Counted from the first letter of the stretch, positions 17,424-26,310 are shown. The stretch: 64,000 bases of DNA from Phaeobacter sp. QD34_24 (GCF_028890115.1 NZ_JARCJD010000005.1:81880-145879); one strand, 5' to 3'. Translations and numbers: made by a program. The notes: generated by a model not told the origin, from the sequence alone.

Positions 17424-18236
17424 TCATGGCTTTAGCTGACCGGACCAGCGCAGCCAGGTTTCGGGACTGTCGTGAAAGACGTTGAGATCCACGTCTCCCT
17501 CGATACCCGACACCCGCCCCGTCCCCGAATACTGCCAGAGCCGCCAATAGGCGGCAGGGTAGGTCTTGCGTGGATGTCCTGCGACCGAACGCAGCCAAAA
17601 CTCCACCCCTTTCAAGCGTCCGATCCCGGTTTCGGCAAAGAAATCCACTGTGGTGTAGATCACCGGACGGCGCCCGTAGTGGGCTTCGAGGATGTTCAGG
17701 AACTTGCGCGCTTCGGTCCGCACCCTGGCCCCATCCGGGCGCAACCGGCAGGTCTTTGAATGGGGGTTCCATTCCATATCCAGCACATGTGGAAGCGCGC
17801 GGGCATCCTTTGGAACATTTCGAATGAACCAACGCGCTTGCTGTTCAGCGGGACGACAGAAATAGAAGTAGTGATAGGCGCCGCGTGGAAGCCCGGCCCG
17901 GCCCGCCGCACGCCAGTTTTCCCGAAACATCGGATCAACCAGATCGCCGCCCTCGGTCGCCTTGAGATAGGCAAAGGACACCCCTGCCCGTTTGGCCTTG
18001 GCCCAGTCGATCTCCCCCTGCCAGCGAGAGACATCAATGCCGTGGATGGCATAGGAATAGGGCGTTCGCCCCTCCCAGGAATGGGGATCGCTATCGCCGA
18101 ACCTCGGGAAGGTCACAAGCTCAGAAAGCTGTTCAGCATCGGGGCGTTGAGTCGGCGCTGATTGCTCTGGTTCGGGCGGTTGCCCGCAGCCGGACACCCC
18201 CAGGACAAGAACCAAGGCAAGCCAAAACCGGAGCAT
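17424..18236 (-). CDS. GH25 lysozyme-like lipoprotein
   Basis: A 270-aa glycoside hydrolase family 25 protein (Chalaropsis-type muramidase fold), predicted to cleave peptidoglycan in the periplasm. The N-terminus MLRFWLALVLVLGVSGC is a lipoprotein signal with lipobox VSGC at about 14-17. The catalytic domain shows GIDVSRWQGEIDWAKAKR, FAYLKATEGGD, YHYFYFCRP and the acidic pair in HVLDMEWN. The final WQYSGTGRVSGIEGDVDLNVF is the usual family end. GAGGGG precedes the start. Confidence 0.93.
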   Translation of the reverse strand: MLRFWLALVLVLGVSGCGQPPEPEQSAPTQRPDAEQLSELVTFPRFGDSDPHSWEGRTPYSYAIHGIDVSRWQGEIDWAKAKRAGVSFAYLKATEGGDLVDPMFRENWRAAGRAGLPRGAYHYFYFCRPAEQQARWFIRNVPKDARALPHVLDMEWNPHSKTCRLRPDGARVRTEARKFLNILEAHYGRRPVIYTTVDFFAETGIGRLKGVEFWLRSVAGHPRKTYPAAYWRLWQYSGTGRVSGIEGDVDLNVFHDSPETWLRWSGQLKP

Positions 18237-18323
18237 AAGCCCCCCTCAAATAAAAACACTCAACACCGCAAGCATAGCCTCACCGCGGTGCGCAGAGAAA
18301 GCCCTGTGATGAGCGCGGCCCGG

Positions 18324-19217
18324 TCACACCCATTTTGCCATTGGCGGCAGGCTCATCAGCACCGCATTGGCATCGTGACCGGTTTCCAGGCCAAACTTGG
18401 TCCCCCGGTCATAGACCAGGTTGTATTCGGCATAGAGACCGCGATGCACCAACTGCGCGTCCTTGTCTGCCGCATCAAAGGGTTGCACCCGACGTTTTTC
18501 CACCAGGGGCAGATAGGCGGGCAGGAAGGCGCGACCGATGTCCTGGGTCAGGGCAAAATCCGCCTCCCAGTCGCCGGTGCAGCGGTCATCCATGAAGATG
18601 CCCCCCACCCCGCGCGCACGTTTGCGGTGCGGGATATAGAAATACTCGTCCGCCCATTCCTTCAGGCGCGGATAAAGATCGGCGCCATGCGGATCGAGAT
18701 GCTGTTTCTGCTGGGCATGGAAATGCGCCGTGTCCTCGTCATATTCGATGCAAGGGTTCAGGTCCGAGCCGCCCCCGAACCACCAGGCATGCGGCGTCCA
18801 GAACATGCGGGTGTTCATATGGACCGCAGGCACATGGGGGTTCTGCATATGCGCCACCAGCGAAATGCCCGAGGCCCAGAAGCGCGGATCCTCTTTCATG
18901 CCGGGAATGCCCTTGCGGGCCGCCATGGCATTTTGCGCCCGTTCCCCAAGGGTGCCATAGACCTCGGAGATATTGACGCCGACCTTTTCAAAGACACGGC
19001 CGCCGCGCATCACGCTCATCAGCCCGCCACCGGCATCCGATCCGTCCTCGGAGGTGCGGGAGGTCTCGCTCACCTCGAACCGTCCGGGCGCCTGATCGGC
19101 AAAGGGGCCGGTGTCATGGCTGTCTTCCAGCGCTTCGAAGGCGGCGACGATGTCATCACGCAGGGCGCGGAACCAGGCGGCGGCACGGGATTTCTGATCT
19201 GTCATCTCAGCGGTCAT
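18324..19217 (-). CDS. hemF: Oxygen-dependent coproporphyrinogen-III oxidase
   Basis: Aerobic conversion of coproporphyrinogen III to protoporphyrinogen IX, cytosolic homodimer. The 297 aa include HMQNPHVPAVHMNTRMF, WWFGGGSDLNPCI and GIFMDDRCTGDW, the family signature. I used the ATG at 19217 (MTAEMTDQ); a longer in-frame start at 19286 would overlap the neighbouring SDR gene. An oxygen-independent counterpart (hemN) lies at 41110, so the cell can make haem with or without oxygen. It shares direction with the upstream SDR (40 bp gap). Confidence 0.96.
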   Translation of the reverse strand: MTAEMTDQKSRAAAWFRALRDDIVAAFEALEDSHDTGPFADQAPGRFEVSETSRTSEDGSDAGGGLMSVMRGGRVFEKVGVNISEVYGTLGERAQNAMAARKGIPGMKEDPRFWASGISLVAHMQNPHVPAVHMNTRMFWTPHAWWFGGGSDLNPCIEYDEDTAHFHAQQKQHLDPHGADLYPRLKEWADEYFYIPHRKRARGVGGIFMDDRCTGDWEADFALTQDIGRAFLPAYLPLVEKRRVQPFDAADKDAQLVHRGLYAEYNLVYDRGTKFGLETGHDANAVLMSLPPMAKWV

Positions 19218-19257
19218 AAGCGGGTCTCTTTGGGTCTTGTTTCTGGGGCACGCGGGG

Positions 19258-20061
19258 TCAGTGAACCGGGGCGGCAACGGAATCAAGCAGAGTGCGCCCG
19301 CCGTCCACCGTCAGGATCTGCCCGGTCATAAAACCGGAGGCATCAGACGCCAGATACTGCGCCGTCTCGGTCAGTTCCGTCGGCGCCGCAATCCGGCCCA
19401 GCGGCGTGTGTTTTTCAATATCCTGGCGATAAGCGCGGTTGTCTTTCAGGGTATCGCGCAGCGAAGCGCTCATCACCGAGCCAAAGGCGATCGAATTCAC
19501 CCGCACCCCATGGGGGGCATAGGAGACCGACAGGGAGCGGGTCAGCTGGTCCAGCGCCGCCGAGGCGACCGAGTAGGCCATCAGATCAGGATGCGTGCGC
19601 CGAGCAGCGATGGAGGAGAGGTTGATGATCGCACCGCGCGGCGTGCCCGGCTCGCGCCCTTCGCCCTGCTTGATCATGCGCCGCGCCACCTGCTGCGACA
19701 GGCGCAGACCGGGCAGCAGGTTTTCCGTCAGCAGCAACTCGAGCGAATCGTCCTTGGGGTCCAGCGGATCGCTCGGCACCACCTGGCGGGCGCCATTGAC
19801 CAGGATATCCACCTCCTCGAAGGCGTCGATGGTGGCCGACAGAAGGTTGGCGATGGTCAGCCGTTCACGCAGATCACCCGCGAAATAGCGGATATTGCCA
19901 TCCTCGACCTGCTCTCCGAGCTCGGCGATCAGGGTGGCCTCACTGGTATCGGCAAACATCACGTTTGCGCCCTCATCGGCAAACCTCTTGCCAATCGCGA
20001 GCCCGATCCCGCTTGAGGCACCGGTCACGATGGCGGTCTTGCCGGAAATCGAGAAGGACAT
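19258..20061 (-). CDS. SDR-fold protein with degenerate active site
   Basis: A 267-aa short-chain dehydrogenase-fold protein with an intact cofactor motif TGASSGIG (13-20) and catalytic-type Ser (NLSS, near 149). Two hallmark motifs are altered: the YxxxK site reads Y163-SVA-S167, with no Lys, and NNAG reads NGAR (89-92). The C-terminal GFMTGQILTVDGGRTL is normal. Annotation as an active oxidoreductase is doubtful; a regulatory, isomerase-like or relaxed activity is possible. It is the gene upstream of hemF and downstream of the RsmC-like methyltransferase. GGAG lies 7 nt before the ATG. Confidence 0.85.
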   Translation of the reverse strand: MSFSISGKTAIVTGASSGIGLAIGKRFADEGANVMFADTSEATLIAELGEQVEDGNIRYFAGDLRERLTIANLLSATIDAFEEVDILVNGARQVVPSDPLDPKDDSLELLLTENLLPGLRLSQQVARRMIKQGEGREPGTPRGAIINLSSIAARRTHPDLMAYSVASAALDQLTRSLSVSYAPHGVRVNSIAFGSVMSASLRDTLKDNRAYRQDIEKHTPLGRIAAPTELTETAQYLASDASGFMTGQILTVDGGRTLLDSVAAPVH

Positions 20062-20150
20062 GCGGACACTCCGAAGATTGGGGAAAGGTTGCGCAAACTG
20101 GGGCGGAGGTTAGACCGGAGCGCACCGTTTGAAAACCGGCAATAGAAGCC

Positions 20151-21143
20151 CTAACGCCGCAGCTTTTTCGGGCGGCTGGCGTGCAGGACCTTGAAACGAT
20201 TGTCCCCGGCCACCTCTTCCACATGGGCAAAGCGCTGCGACAGGGTTGTCTCATAGGGCAGATGCCGGTTGGCGACCATCCACAGGCTCCCCGAGGCGGT
20301 CAGCATCGAAGCGGCCGCGACAATGAAGGCCTGCCCCAGCTCGGGCTCGGCGCTGCGGCCGCTGTGAAAGGGCGGGTTCATCACCACGGCATTCATCGCG
20401 CCGGGGGCCTTCCAGGCTTGCACATCGGCCCAGTGAAACGCCGCGCGTGGATCATCGACGTTGCGGCGCGCGCACGCCAGCGCATCGTGATTGGCCTCCA
20501 CCAGATGCAGCTCCTCGACCTCGGCATGGGTCAGGATCTGACGAGACAGATACCCCCAGCCCGCACCCAGATCGGCCACCGCCCGACCCGGTTTGCCAGG
20601 CAGGGCCTCGGCCAGCAGCCGGGAGGCCGGATCGATGCCATCGGCAGAAAACACCCCCGGCAGGGTCAAGAAGCCCTCGACCGTGGTCTCTGCCTCGGGC
20701 AGCCAGTCCGACAGGAGGTCTTTTTCGCCATCGAACCAGAACACCTTGCCATGCGCCTTGGAAACGGCCGCAGAAGGAGAGGTCGCCTTGCGCAACGCCT
20801 TGTAGATCGAATCGATCCCATCCGTCTTGGCGCCATCCACCAGCACCGGACCATCCGTCGCGGTCGCGGCTTGCGCCACATTCATCCGCGCCTGCACCTT
20901 GGCCCGCGGCAGGAACACCACCGCCGCGGCAAAGCGCATATCCGCAGGCAAATCCGGGCGGCAGTCGTACCCTTGGGCGGCAAAGGCATCATATTCGGCC
21001 CGCATCGGCTGGATCAGCAGCAGCCTGTCCTTGGGCAGCGCTGCCAGGTCATGATCCCTGCGCGGATGGAATACGGCGATGCGCCCCTCTTCGGGCAGCG
21101 CAAAGCCGCCCGTCTCAAGCGCGAGCGACAGGCGTAGGGACAT
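20151..21143 (-). CDS. RsmC-like class I SAM methyltransferase
   Basis: A 330-aa protein with the two-domain layout of RsmC (16S rRNA m2G1207 methyltransferase). The N-terminal half is a degenerate methyltransferase fold; the C-terminal half has the SAM motif VADLGAGWGYLSRQIL (near 190-205), the acidic VEANHDAL, and the guanine-N2 catalytic motif MNPPFHSG. Late motifs SLWMVANRHLPYE and HASRPKK also fit RsmC/RlmG. GAGG lies 7 nt before the start. The exact rRNA target is inference. Confidence 0.88.
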   Translation of the reverse strand: MSLRLSLALETGGFALPEEGRIAVFHPRRDHDLAALPKDRLLLIQPMRAEYDAFAAQGYDCRPDLPADMRFAAAVVFLPRAKVQARMNVAQAATATDGPVLVDGAKTDGIDSIYKALRKATSPSAAVSKAHGKVFWFDGEKDLLSDWLPEAETTVEGFLTLPGVFSADGIDPASRLLAEALPGKPGRAVADLGAGWGYLSRQILTHAEVEELHLVEANHDALACARRNVDDPRAAFHWADVQAWKAPGAMNAVVMNPPFHSGRSAEPELGQAFIVAAASMLTASGSLWMVANRHLPYETTLSQRFAHVEEVAGDNRFKVLHASRPKKLRR

Positions 21144-21155
21144 CTTGGGACCTCT

Positions 21156-21497
21156 TCAGTCTTCTTTTTCCATGGTGCATTGCAGCGGATGCTGATGCCG
21201 ACGGGCGAAATCCATCACCTGGGCCACCTTGGTCTCGGCGATCTCATGGCTGAACACCCCGACCACTGCCAGGCCTTTCTTGTGCACGGTCAGCATGATC
21301 TCGAAGGCCTGCGCATGGGTCATGCCAAAGAACCGCTCCAGCACCATCACCACGAATTCCATCGGCGTGTAGTCATCGTTCAGCAGCAGCACCTTGTAAC
21401 GTGGCGGGCGCTGGGTTTTCGGCCGGGTCTTGGTCAGGACACCAAGATCGGTATCGTCATCCGAGTTGTCCGTCATCATCACTGGCTGAAGCGGCAT
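21156..21497 (-). CDS. clpS: ATP-dependent Clp protease adaptor ClpS
   Basis: Binds the N-domain of ClpA and delivers N-end-rule substrates. The core [42 protein letters not shown] and the end [12 protein letters not shown] are diagnostic. The mature family length is about 110 residues; I place the start at 21497 ([11 protein letters not shown], 113 aa), with 21479 possible. No clpA is adjacent in the window. It is divergent from a HAD hydrolase gene with about 86 bp between. Confidence 0.95.
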   Translation of the reverse strand: MPLQPVMMTDNSDDDTDLGVLTKTRPKTQRPPRYKVLLLNDDYTPMEFVVMVLERFFGMTHAQAFEIMLTVHKKGLAVVGVFSHEIAETKVAQVMDFARRHQHPLQCTMEKED

Positions 21498-21583
21498 GGC
21501 GTCTGTTTTCCGGTCGTGCTTGGATTGGTATTCTCGCATATATAGCGGTTTGAGCGCGCAGGAAAAGGGAGTGTGTTGCAGCA

Positions 21584-22306
21584 ATGGGCGGCAAATTGAC
21601 AACAATCGGCTTTGATGCGGACGATACGCTCTGGCACAACGAGCGGTTCTTTCGAGTCACCCAGGAGCGATTTGCCGAATTGCTGCAGGACCACACACCG
21701 CTGGATATGGGCGCGGATGCCCTGGCCGCGCGGCTGCTGGACGCGGAGAAACGCAACCTTGGCCGCTATGGCTACGGGGTCAAGGGCTTCACCCTGTCGA
21801 TGATCGAAACCGCGATCGATGTCACCGACTCGCAGGTCCCCGCCCATGTCATCAAGGAACTGATCGTGGCCGGGCAGATGATGCTCTCCTACCCGATCGA
21901 ACTGCTACCCCATGCCCGCACGGCGGTCGAACAGCTGGCGGATCGCTACCGGATCATCCTGGTGACCAAGGGCGATCTTCTGGACCAGGAGCGCAAGCTG
22001 GCGCAATCCGGCCTGGGCGAGATGTTCGACGGGGTCGAGATCGTCTCGGAAAAGACCCCCGCCATCTACACCGAGATCTTTGAGCGCCACGGCGATGGCG
22101 CGGAACGTGCGATGATGGTGGGCAATTCCATGCGCTCGGATGTGGTGCCGATGATCGAGGCGGGCGGCTGGGGCACCTATGTGCCGCATGGGTTGGTCTG
22201 GGAGGTCGAACATGCCGAAGCCCCGGAGGGTCACGCACGGTATCACGAGATCCCAGATCTGGGCCAGCTTCAGGACCTGATCGACGTGGTGCTCTCGCAT
22301 CCCTGA
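21584..22306 (+). CDS. HAD-superfamily hydrolase
   Basis: A 240-aa haloacid-dehalogenase-fold phosphatase: motif [11 protein letters not shown] (10-19), motif II VTKGD (near 127), motif III Lys in EKTPAIY, and motif [12 protein letters not shown]. The helical cap between motifs I and II points to a C1-cap small-molecule phosphatase of the YjjG/pyrimidine-nucleotidase-like type. The substrate is not defined by sequence. Start chosen at [13 protein letters not shown], which places motif I at the usual N-terminal position. Confidence 0.9.
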   Translation: MGGKLTTIGFDADDTLWHNERFFRVTQERFAELLQDHTPLDMGADALAARLLDAEKRNLGRYGYGVKGFTLSMIETAIDVTDSQVPAHVIKELIVAGQMMLSYPIELLPHARTAVEQLADRYRIILVTKGDLLDQERKLAQSGLGEMFDGVEIVSEKTPAIYTEIFERHGDGAERAMMVGNSMRSDVVPMIEAGGWGTYVPHGLVWEVEHAEAPEGHARYHEIPDLGQLQDLIDVVLSHP

Positions 22307-22608
22307 TCCGCATCGGACAAATCACCAAACAGCAGCCTGCGACATGTGGCAGGGCCGCATCACTTGCGCCCGCCACCGCGGCGCAATCCCGCCAAAACGC
22401 CCGAATTTACGAGTTTTTTTGTCAACACTTTCTTAACCAACGACTTATCTTGCGGCACCGGCCCCTCCTTACCACAAGATATGGGCGAAAGCGCGCTGAG
22501 CCCAAGAGATGCGGCCCAAGCAAGTTATTTATTCCGAAGGCAACACATGCTACGATTTGCTTAAAGCAGCAAAATCGTCAGCCGGAAAACCGGCGGCATG
22601 AGGCAGAA
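22307..22608. other. Intergenic region, no gene
   Basis: About 300 bp between the HAD gene and the carboxypeptidase gene. It holds an AT-richer patch (around 22405-22450, with a 7-base T run) that may carry the carboxypeptidase promoter. A frame in phase with that gene extends back to 22450, but its composition and lack of a signal peptide at that end argue against use. I see no RNA gene or hairpin of note. Confidence 0.5.
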
Positions 22609-24177
22609 ATGGCAGATATCGAACAGGTCAGGTTTCATCCTGTGACCTTTGCCCTGGGGGTGATGCCCCGCCAGGTGGCTTGGGTTCTGGGTGTTGTTCT
22701 CACAGTTGTGCTTGCGGGCCTTGCCCCACCCAAAGCCTTGGCCGCGCCCTATGCGGCGATGGTGATGGATGCGCGCACCGGTGAAGTGCTGCATTCGCGC
22801 AATGCCGACACCCGCCTGCACCCGGCCTCTCTGACCAAGATGATGACGCTCTATATCGCCTTCGAGGCGGTGCGAAACGGTGAGATCACCCTGGACACCA
22901 AGGTCCGCATCAGCAGCAATGCCGCCGCCGAGCAACCGTCAAAGCTGGGGCTGAAATCGGGCCAGCGCATTGCCCTGCGCTATCTCATTCGCGCGGCGGC
23001 GGTGAAATCCGCGAATGACGCCGCAACCGCCATCGGCGAGGCGCTGTCCGGTTCCGAGGCCGCCTTTGCCCGCCGCATGACCCGCACCGCCAAGGCGCTT
23101 GGCATGTCCCGCACCACCTTCAAGAACGCCCATGGGCTGACCGAAAGCGGCCATATGTCCACGGCCCGTGACATGACCACCCTGGGGCGGCATATCCTTT
23201 ACGACTATCCCGAGTACTACAATCTCTTCTCCCGCAAGTCCGCCGATGCGGGCGTGCGCACGGTCCCCAACACCAACCGCCGCCTGCTCGCCGCCTACAA
23301 GGGCGCCGACGGCATTAAGACGGGCTACACACGGGCTGCCGGCTTCAACCTTGTCGCCTCGGCCAAGCGCGGCAACGAGCGGATCATCGCAACCGTCTTT
23401 GGCGGCAAGTCCTCCACCTCGCGCAATGCCAAGGTGGCTGAACTCCTGGACCTCGGCTTTCGCCGGGCGCCATCGCAGGCGAAACTGCGCAAACCCGCGG
23501 TGCCGACCTATGTAGGCAATCAGAACATCACTGTGGCAGACAACGCGCCCGATGGCGCGGCAGGCAAGACCATCCGCGTCAGTGGCAGCGTGAAGACCAG
23601 CCTGCGTCCCCGCCTGCGCCCCCAGGTGCTCGAGGCACCGGTTCTTGTGGCAGAGGCGCAGACTACCAGCGAAGACACCGCAGCGACAGATATCACAGAC
23701 ACCATCGCCGCAACGGCACCGCAACGGCTGGACCCCGAGGTGCTGCAGGCCAGCGTTCAGGCGGCCATGGCCGAGGCCAAAGTGGTGCCCGCTTCCGCCC
23801 CGGCGCCAACCGATGTCACCACCGTCAATACCGTCTTCAAGGGGCTGCGCCCGGTGCCCCGTCCCAGCCACCTGACCGATGCAGGCAGCGCCGCCCAGCC
23901 GGAACCGGTTGTGGTAACGCGACTTTCAACCTCGGGCGGGCGCTACTGGGGCATCAACGTCGGCCGCTACACCAGCCGCTACAAGGCCGAGAAGGTGCTG
24001 CTGCGCACCGCCCTGTCGGAAATGGAGACCCTGAACGGCACCCTGCGCAAGGTCGCCAAATCCAAACAGGGCTTCGAAGCCAATTTCCTCGGCATGACCA
24101 AGGAAGGAGCCGAACTGGCCTGTCGGCGGCTCAATGCCCGCAACGTGAGCTGCGAGACCCTGGGGCCTGCATCCTAA
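22609..24177 (+). CDS. D-alanyl-D-alanine carboxypeptidase with SPOR domain
   Basis: A 522-aa penicillin-binding protein (PBP5/6-like S11 peptidase) that trims peptidoglycan stem peptides in the periplasm. Signal segment AWVLGVVLTVVLAGLAPPKALAA (24-46) precedes the catalytic domain: SLTK (74-77, nucleophile Ser74), SAN in AVKSANDAATAIG, and KTG in GIKTGYT. A Pro/Ala-rich linker follows, and the last 75 residues (GRYWGINVGRYTSRYKAEKVLL onward) form a SPOR domain that binds denuded glycan at the septum. The start at 22609 has GAGG 5 nt upstream. Confidence 0.93.
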   Translation: MADIEQVRFHPVTFALGVMPRQVAWVLGVVLTVVLAGLAPPKALAAPYAAMVMDARTGEVLHSRNADTRLHPASLTKMMTLYIAFEAVRNGEITLDTKVRISSNAAAEQPSKLGLKSGQRIALRYLIRAAAVKSANDAATAIGEALSGSEAAFARRMTRTAKALGMSRTTFKNAHGLTESGHMSTARDMTTLGRHILYDYPEYYNLFSRKSADAGVRTVPNTNRRLLAAYKGADGIKTGYTRAAGFNLVASAKRGNERIIATVFGGKSSTSRNAKVAELLDLGFRRAPSQAKLRKPAVPTYVGNQNITVADNAPDGAAGKTIRVSGSVKTSLRPRLRPQVLEAPVLVAEAQTTSEDTAATDITDTIAATAPQRLDPEVLQASVQAAMAEAKVVPASAPAPTDVTTVNTVFKGLRPVPRPSHLTDAGSAAQPEPVVVTRLSTSGGRYWGINVGRYTSRYKAEKVLLRTALSEMETLNGTLRKVAKSKQGFEANFLGMTKEGAELACRRLNARNVSCETLGPAS

Positions 24178-24201
24178 AGCGCTACGCCAATAACTTGAGA
24201 C

Positions 24202-24237
24202 ACGAATACCCTGCCATGCCTGTGGCAGGGCATTCGT
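24202..24237. terminator. Hairpin between convergent genes
   Basis: 15-nt arms (24202-24216 and 24223-24237), starting ACGAATACCCTGCCA, with one mismatch and a 6-nt loop. It lies between the stops of the carboxypeptidase (+) and the anti-sigma gene (-), where a bidirectional terminator is expected. There is no strong T tract on either side, so termination efficiency is uncertain. Confidence 0.5.
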
Positions 24238-24303
24238 ATCGCTTGTTGTTTCCGGTCAAAGACAGAGCGCTGTAGACGTGCCGCGATCAGGACAAACCCA
24301 ACC

Positions 24304-25050
24304 CTAAATGAGTTGCCCATGAATTGAATGGGCAATCGCGCCCATCGGTTCGCGCGGCGCATCACCGATCAGCGAATACTGCCACGGCCCGTCCTGCCAG
24401 TAGACTATGAGAAACCCGTCCTCTTGCTGAAAGCGGAAGGATTGGCTTTGCACCGTCTCCCCATGGGTGGCGAGGAGACTGAGCCGATCCCCTTTTTCAT
24501 TCTCATACATGAACAGGGCAGATGCACGATCCCCCGCAGGCAAAAGCCGGCCGCCAATCAGAGAATAGCCGCTCTCGCCAAGCTCAGGCGCGATAATGGC
24601 AGCACCAAGCCGGTTTGAAAGCCAGGTCTGCAAGTGGTCCTTTTCAGAGGCTGCCACTTCAACCGGATGCAGCACTTCACTGACATATAGCGCATGCGCC
24701 GCCTTTGCCTGCAGGGCAAAGGCGGTCAGATCTTTTTCCTCACCGCCGGGTTTCAGCGGCAGCACGGCTCCAGCCCCAAGCCCGACAGCAAAGATCACAA
24801 TGGAAGCGGCAATTCTAAAGATGGGGCCTGGCCCGGCGCCCTTTCGCTTGCGCAAGGCCAAAAGGTGAGCAGCCGAGGGCACAGGAACCGATTGGTCGAT
24901 CAGTGCCGTCTGCCGCTGCAACCTGTCGTGCAAGGCCGCGTCGTCAGGGTGCGACATCAAATGCCGCATCAGATGATCCCGCTCGTCCTGCGAAAGCTCG
25001 CCGTCAATGCTACGCTGGATCAACTCTTCTATCGAGGTTTCCAGAGTCAT
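24304..25050 (-). CDS. Anti-sigma factor (single-pass membrane)
   Basis: A 248-aa anti-sigma protein. The cytosolic N-terminal zinc-finger-like/ASD-type region (SIEELIQRSIDGELSQDERDHLMRHL) precedes one transmembrane segment at about 77-97 and a ~150-residue periplasmic domain. Its ATG overlaps the sigma gene's stop (25047-25050), so the pair is translationally coupled. It should sequester the adjacent ECF sigma until a periplasmic or membrane signal arrives. The third gene of the module encodes a secreted Yx(F/W)xxD-type protein. Confidence 0.88.
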   Translation of the reverse strand: MTLETSIEELIQRSIDGELSQDERDHLMRHLMSHPDDAALHDRLQRQTALIDQSVPVPSAAHLLALRKRKGAGPGPIFRIAASIVIFAVGLGAGAVLPLKPGGEEKDLTAFALQAKAAHALYVSEVLHPVEVAASEKDHLQTWLSNRLGAAIIAPELGESGYSLIGGRLLPAGDRASALFMYENEKGDRLSLLATHGETVQSQSFRFQQEDGFLIVYWQDGPWQYSLIGDAPREPMGAIAHSIHGQLI

Positions 25051-25586
25051 TTCACGCTCCTGATCTTGGTCTTCGGCGACGTATCCATTTCGATTTTGAT
25101 TTTAGCGCGGGCACGAGAAATCCGCGACATCAACGTCCCCCTGGGAATGCCCAGTGCGGCGGCGGCTTCTTCATAGCTCAATCCACCCACGACAACGGCC
25201 AGCAAAGCCTCTTTCTGGGCCTGCGGAACCGTCTCAAGGGATTTCCAGATCGCCTTGATTTCCAGTCGTTCCTCGGGGCTGCCGGTGACTGCGGCCAGAT
25301 CACCGACCTGATCGAGATCGACCGATCTGTACCGTGTCTCGCGGCGCCATTGATCCCGGTAGATATTGAGAAGGATTTTGGTCAGCCATGGCTTCAAAGG
25401 CCGCCCCGGAAACCACAGCAGGCGCTTGCGCAGCGCCCGCTCAATGCAGTCCTGGACCAGATCATCAGCCGCGTCGCGATCCCGCGTCAGCGACCAGGCG
25501 TAGCGCCAAAGATCGGGCAGGCAGTTTTCAAGCTGTATGTCAAAAGACGAGGTCATCATGAAAAGCCGGGGATGCGCGTTGCCCAT
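25047..25586 (-). CDS. ECF-type RNA polymerase sigma factor
   Basis: A 179-aa extracytoplasmic-function sigma factor. Region 2 is LPDLWRYAWSLTRDRDAADDLVQDCIERAL and region 4 is SLETVPQAQKEALLAVVVGGLSYEEAAAALGIPRGTLMSRISRARAKI; there is no sigma-1.1 or region 3. The start at 25586 (MGNAHPRLF) has AGG about 8 nt upstream; ATGs at 25559/25556 are alternatives without a ribosome site. It lies 15 bp after the secreted-protein gene and overlaps the anti-sigma gene, forming a three-gene operon. Confidence 0.93.
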   Translation of the reverse strand: MGNAHPRLFMMTSSFDIQLENCLPDLWRYAWSLTRDRDAADDLVQDCIERALRKRLLWFPGRPLKPWLTKILLNIYRDQWRRETRYRSVDLDQVGDLAAVTGSPEERLEIKAIWKSLETVPQAQKEALLAVVVGGLSYEEAAAALGIPRGTLMSRISRARAKIKIEMDTSPKTKIRSVK

Positions 25587-25601
25587 CCCCGGTACCTTTG
25601 C

Positions 25602-25994
25602 TCAAGGGCGCGCGATATGCCAGACGCCTTTGACTCCATCGCCGGTCATATCGCCGGGGTTCTGGTCCTTGAACCACAGATAGAGCGGCTGCCCCTTGTA
25701 GACCACCTGCGTGGAGCCATCCTTGCGCGCGATCACGCTATAGCCTTTCGGCAGCTCCATTCCCGCCTCACCAAACAGGGGCGGCCATTTGGTTGCACAG
25801 TCGTCGTAACAGTTGGAGACGTTCTTTTGGTCCTTGTCGAACGTGTAGAGCGTCATGCTCTGCGCATCCATCAGATAGGTCTCACCGTTGAACTTTCCGG
25901 TCACGGCGGGTTGGGAAACATGACCGTCAGCATGAGCGGAGACGGCAGTGACGACCAGCGCGATGCTGGCCAGGGCGATTGATTTCAGTGACAT
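25602..25994 (-). CDS. Secreted Yx(F/W)xxD-motif protein (COG4315-like)
   Basis: A 130-aa exported protein. The signal peptide LKSIALASIALVVTAVSAHA ends near residue 22. Two copies of the family motif follow, LYTFDKD and LYLWFKD, with a conserved SNCYDDCATKWPPL loop with two Cys. Relatives are predicted periplasmic lipoproteins of unknown role; here no lipobox is visible, so it is probably soluble. It heads the operon with the ECF sigma and anti-sigma genes, and an ECF-like promoter lies upstream. GGAG is 5 nt before the ATG. Confidence 0.88.
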   Translation of the reverse strand: MSLKSIALASIALVVTAVSAHADGHVSQPAVTGKFNGETYLMDAQSMTLYTFDKDQKNVSNCYDDCATKWPPLFGEAGMELPKGYSVIARKDGSTQVVYKGQPLYLWFKDQNPGDMTGDGVKGVWHIARP

Positions 25995-26040
25995 GATCTC
26001 TCCGAGGTGTTGAAGCCTGCCAAGCTGCAGACACAACACC

Positions 26041-26066
26041 TACGGATCTGAGATGACTTTATTCCC
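26041..26066 (-). promoter_or_regulatory. Candidate ECF-sigma promoter
   Basis: On the minus strand GGGAATAAA (26066-26058) is followed after about 14 nt by CGTA (26044-26041), 47 bp before the start codon of the secreted protein. The GGAATA/CGTA arrangement resembles ECF-type -35/-10 pairs. Recognition by the adjacent sigma (autoregulation) is inference. Confidence 0.45.
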
Positions 26067-26134
26067 GGTCACAGGAATTATTTTGAACAGGCTTCAAAAT
26101 TACAGGCGACCCTGTCCCTGACCTGCGACCCGTT

Positions 26135-26293
26135 TCAAGGTTTCGGGTGGTCATCCCATTCATCGCTCAGGATCCGGCGGGCATCGCCTTCGGGATCGTC
26201 ATACTGATTTGAGCGTACCGTGTAGATGAAGGCCACAAGCGCCGCCCCGCCCAGGATCAGCGAGATCGGGATCAGGTAAGAGAGAACACTCAT
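26135..26293 (-). CDS. ccoS: Cbb3-type cytochrome oxidase assembly protein CcoS
   Basis: A 52-aa protein starting MSVLSYLIPISLILGG and ending DDHPKP. One N-terminal transmembrane segment is followed by the family motif VRSNQYDDPEGDARRIL. CcoS is needed for cofactor insertion into cbb3 oxidase. It lies 17 bp after ccoI, in the canonical ccoGHIS order, with AAGG 8 nt before the ATG. Its small size makes it easy to miss. Confidence 0.93.
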   Translation of the reverse strand: MSVLSYLIPISLILGGAALVAFIYTVRSNQYDDPEGDARRILSDEWDDHPKP

Positions 26294-26310
26294 GCGGCGG
26301 GCCTTTCGGA

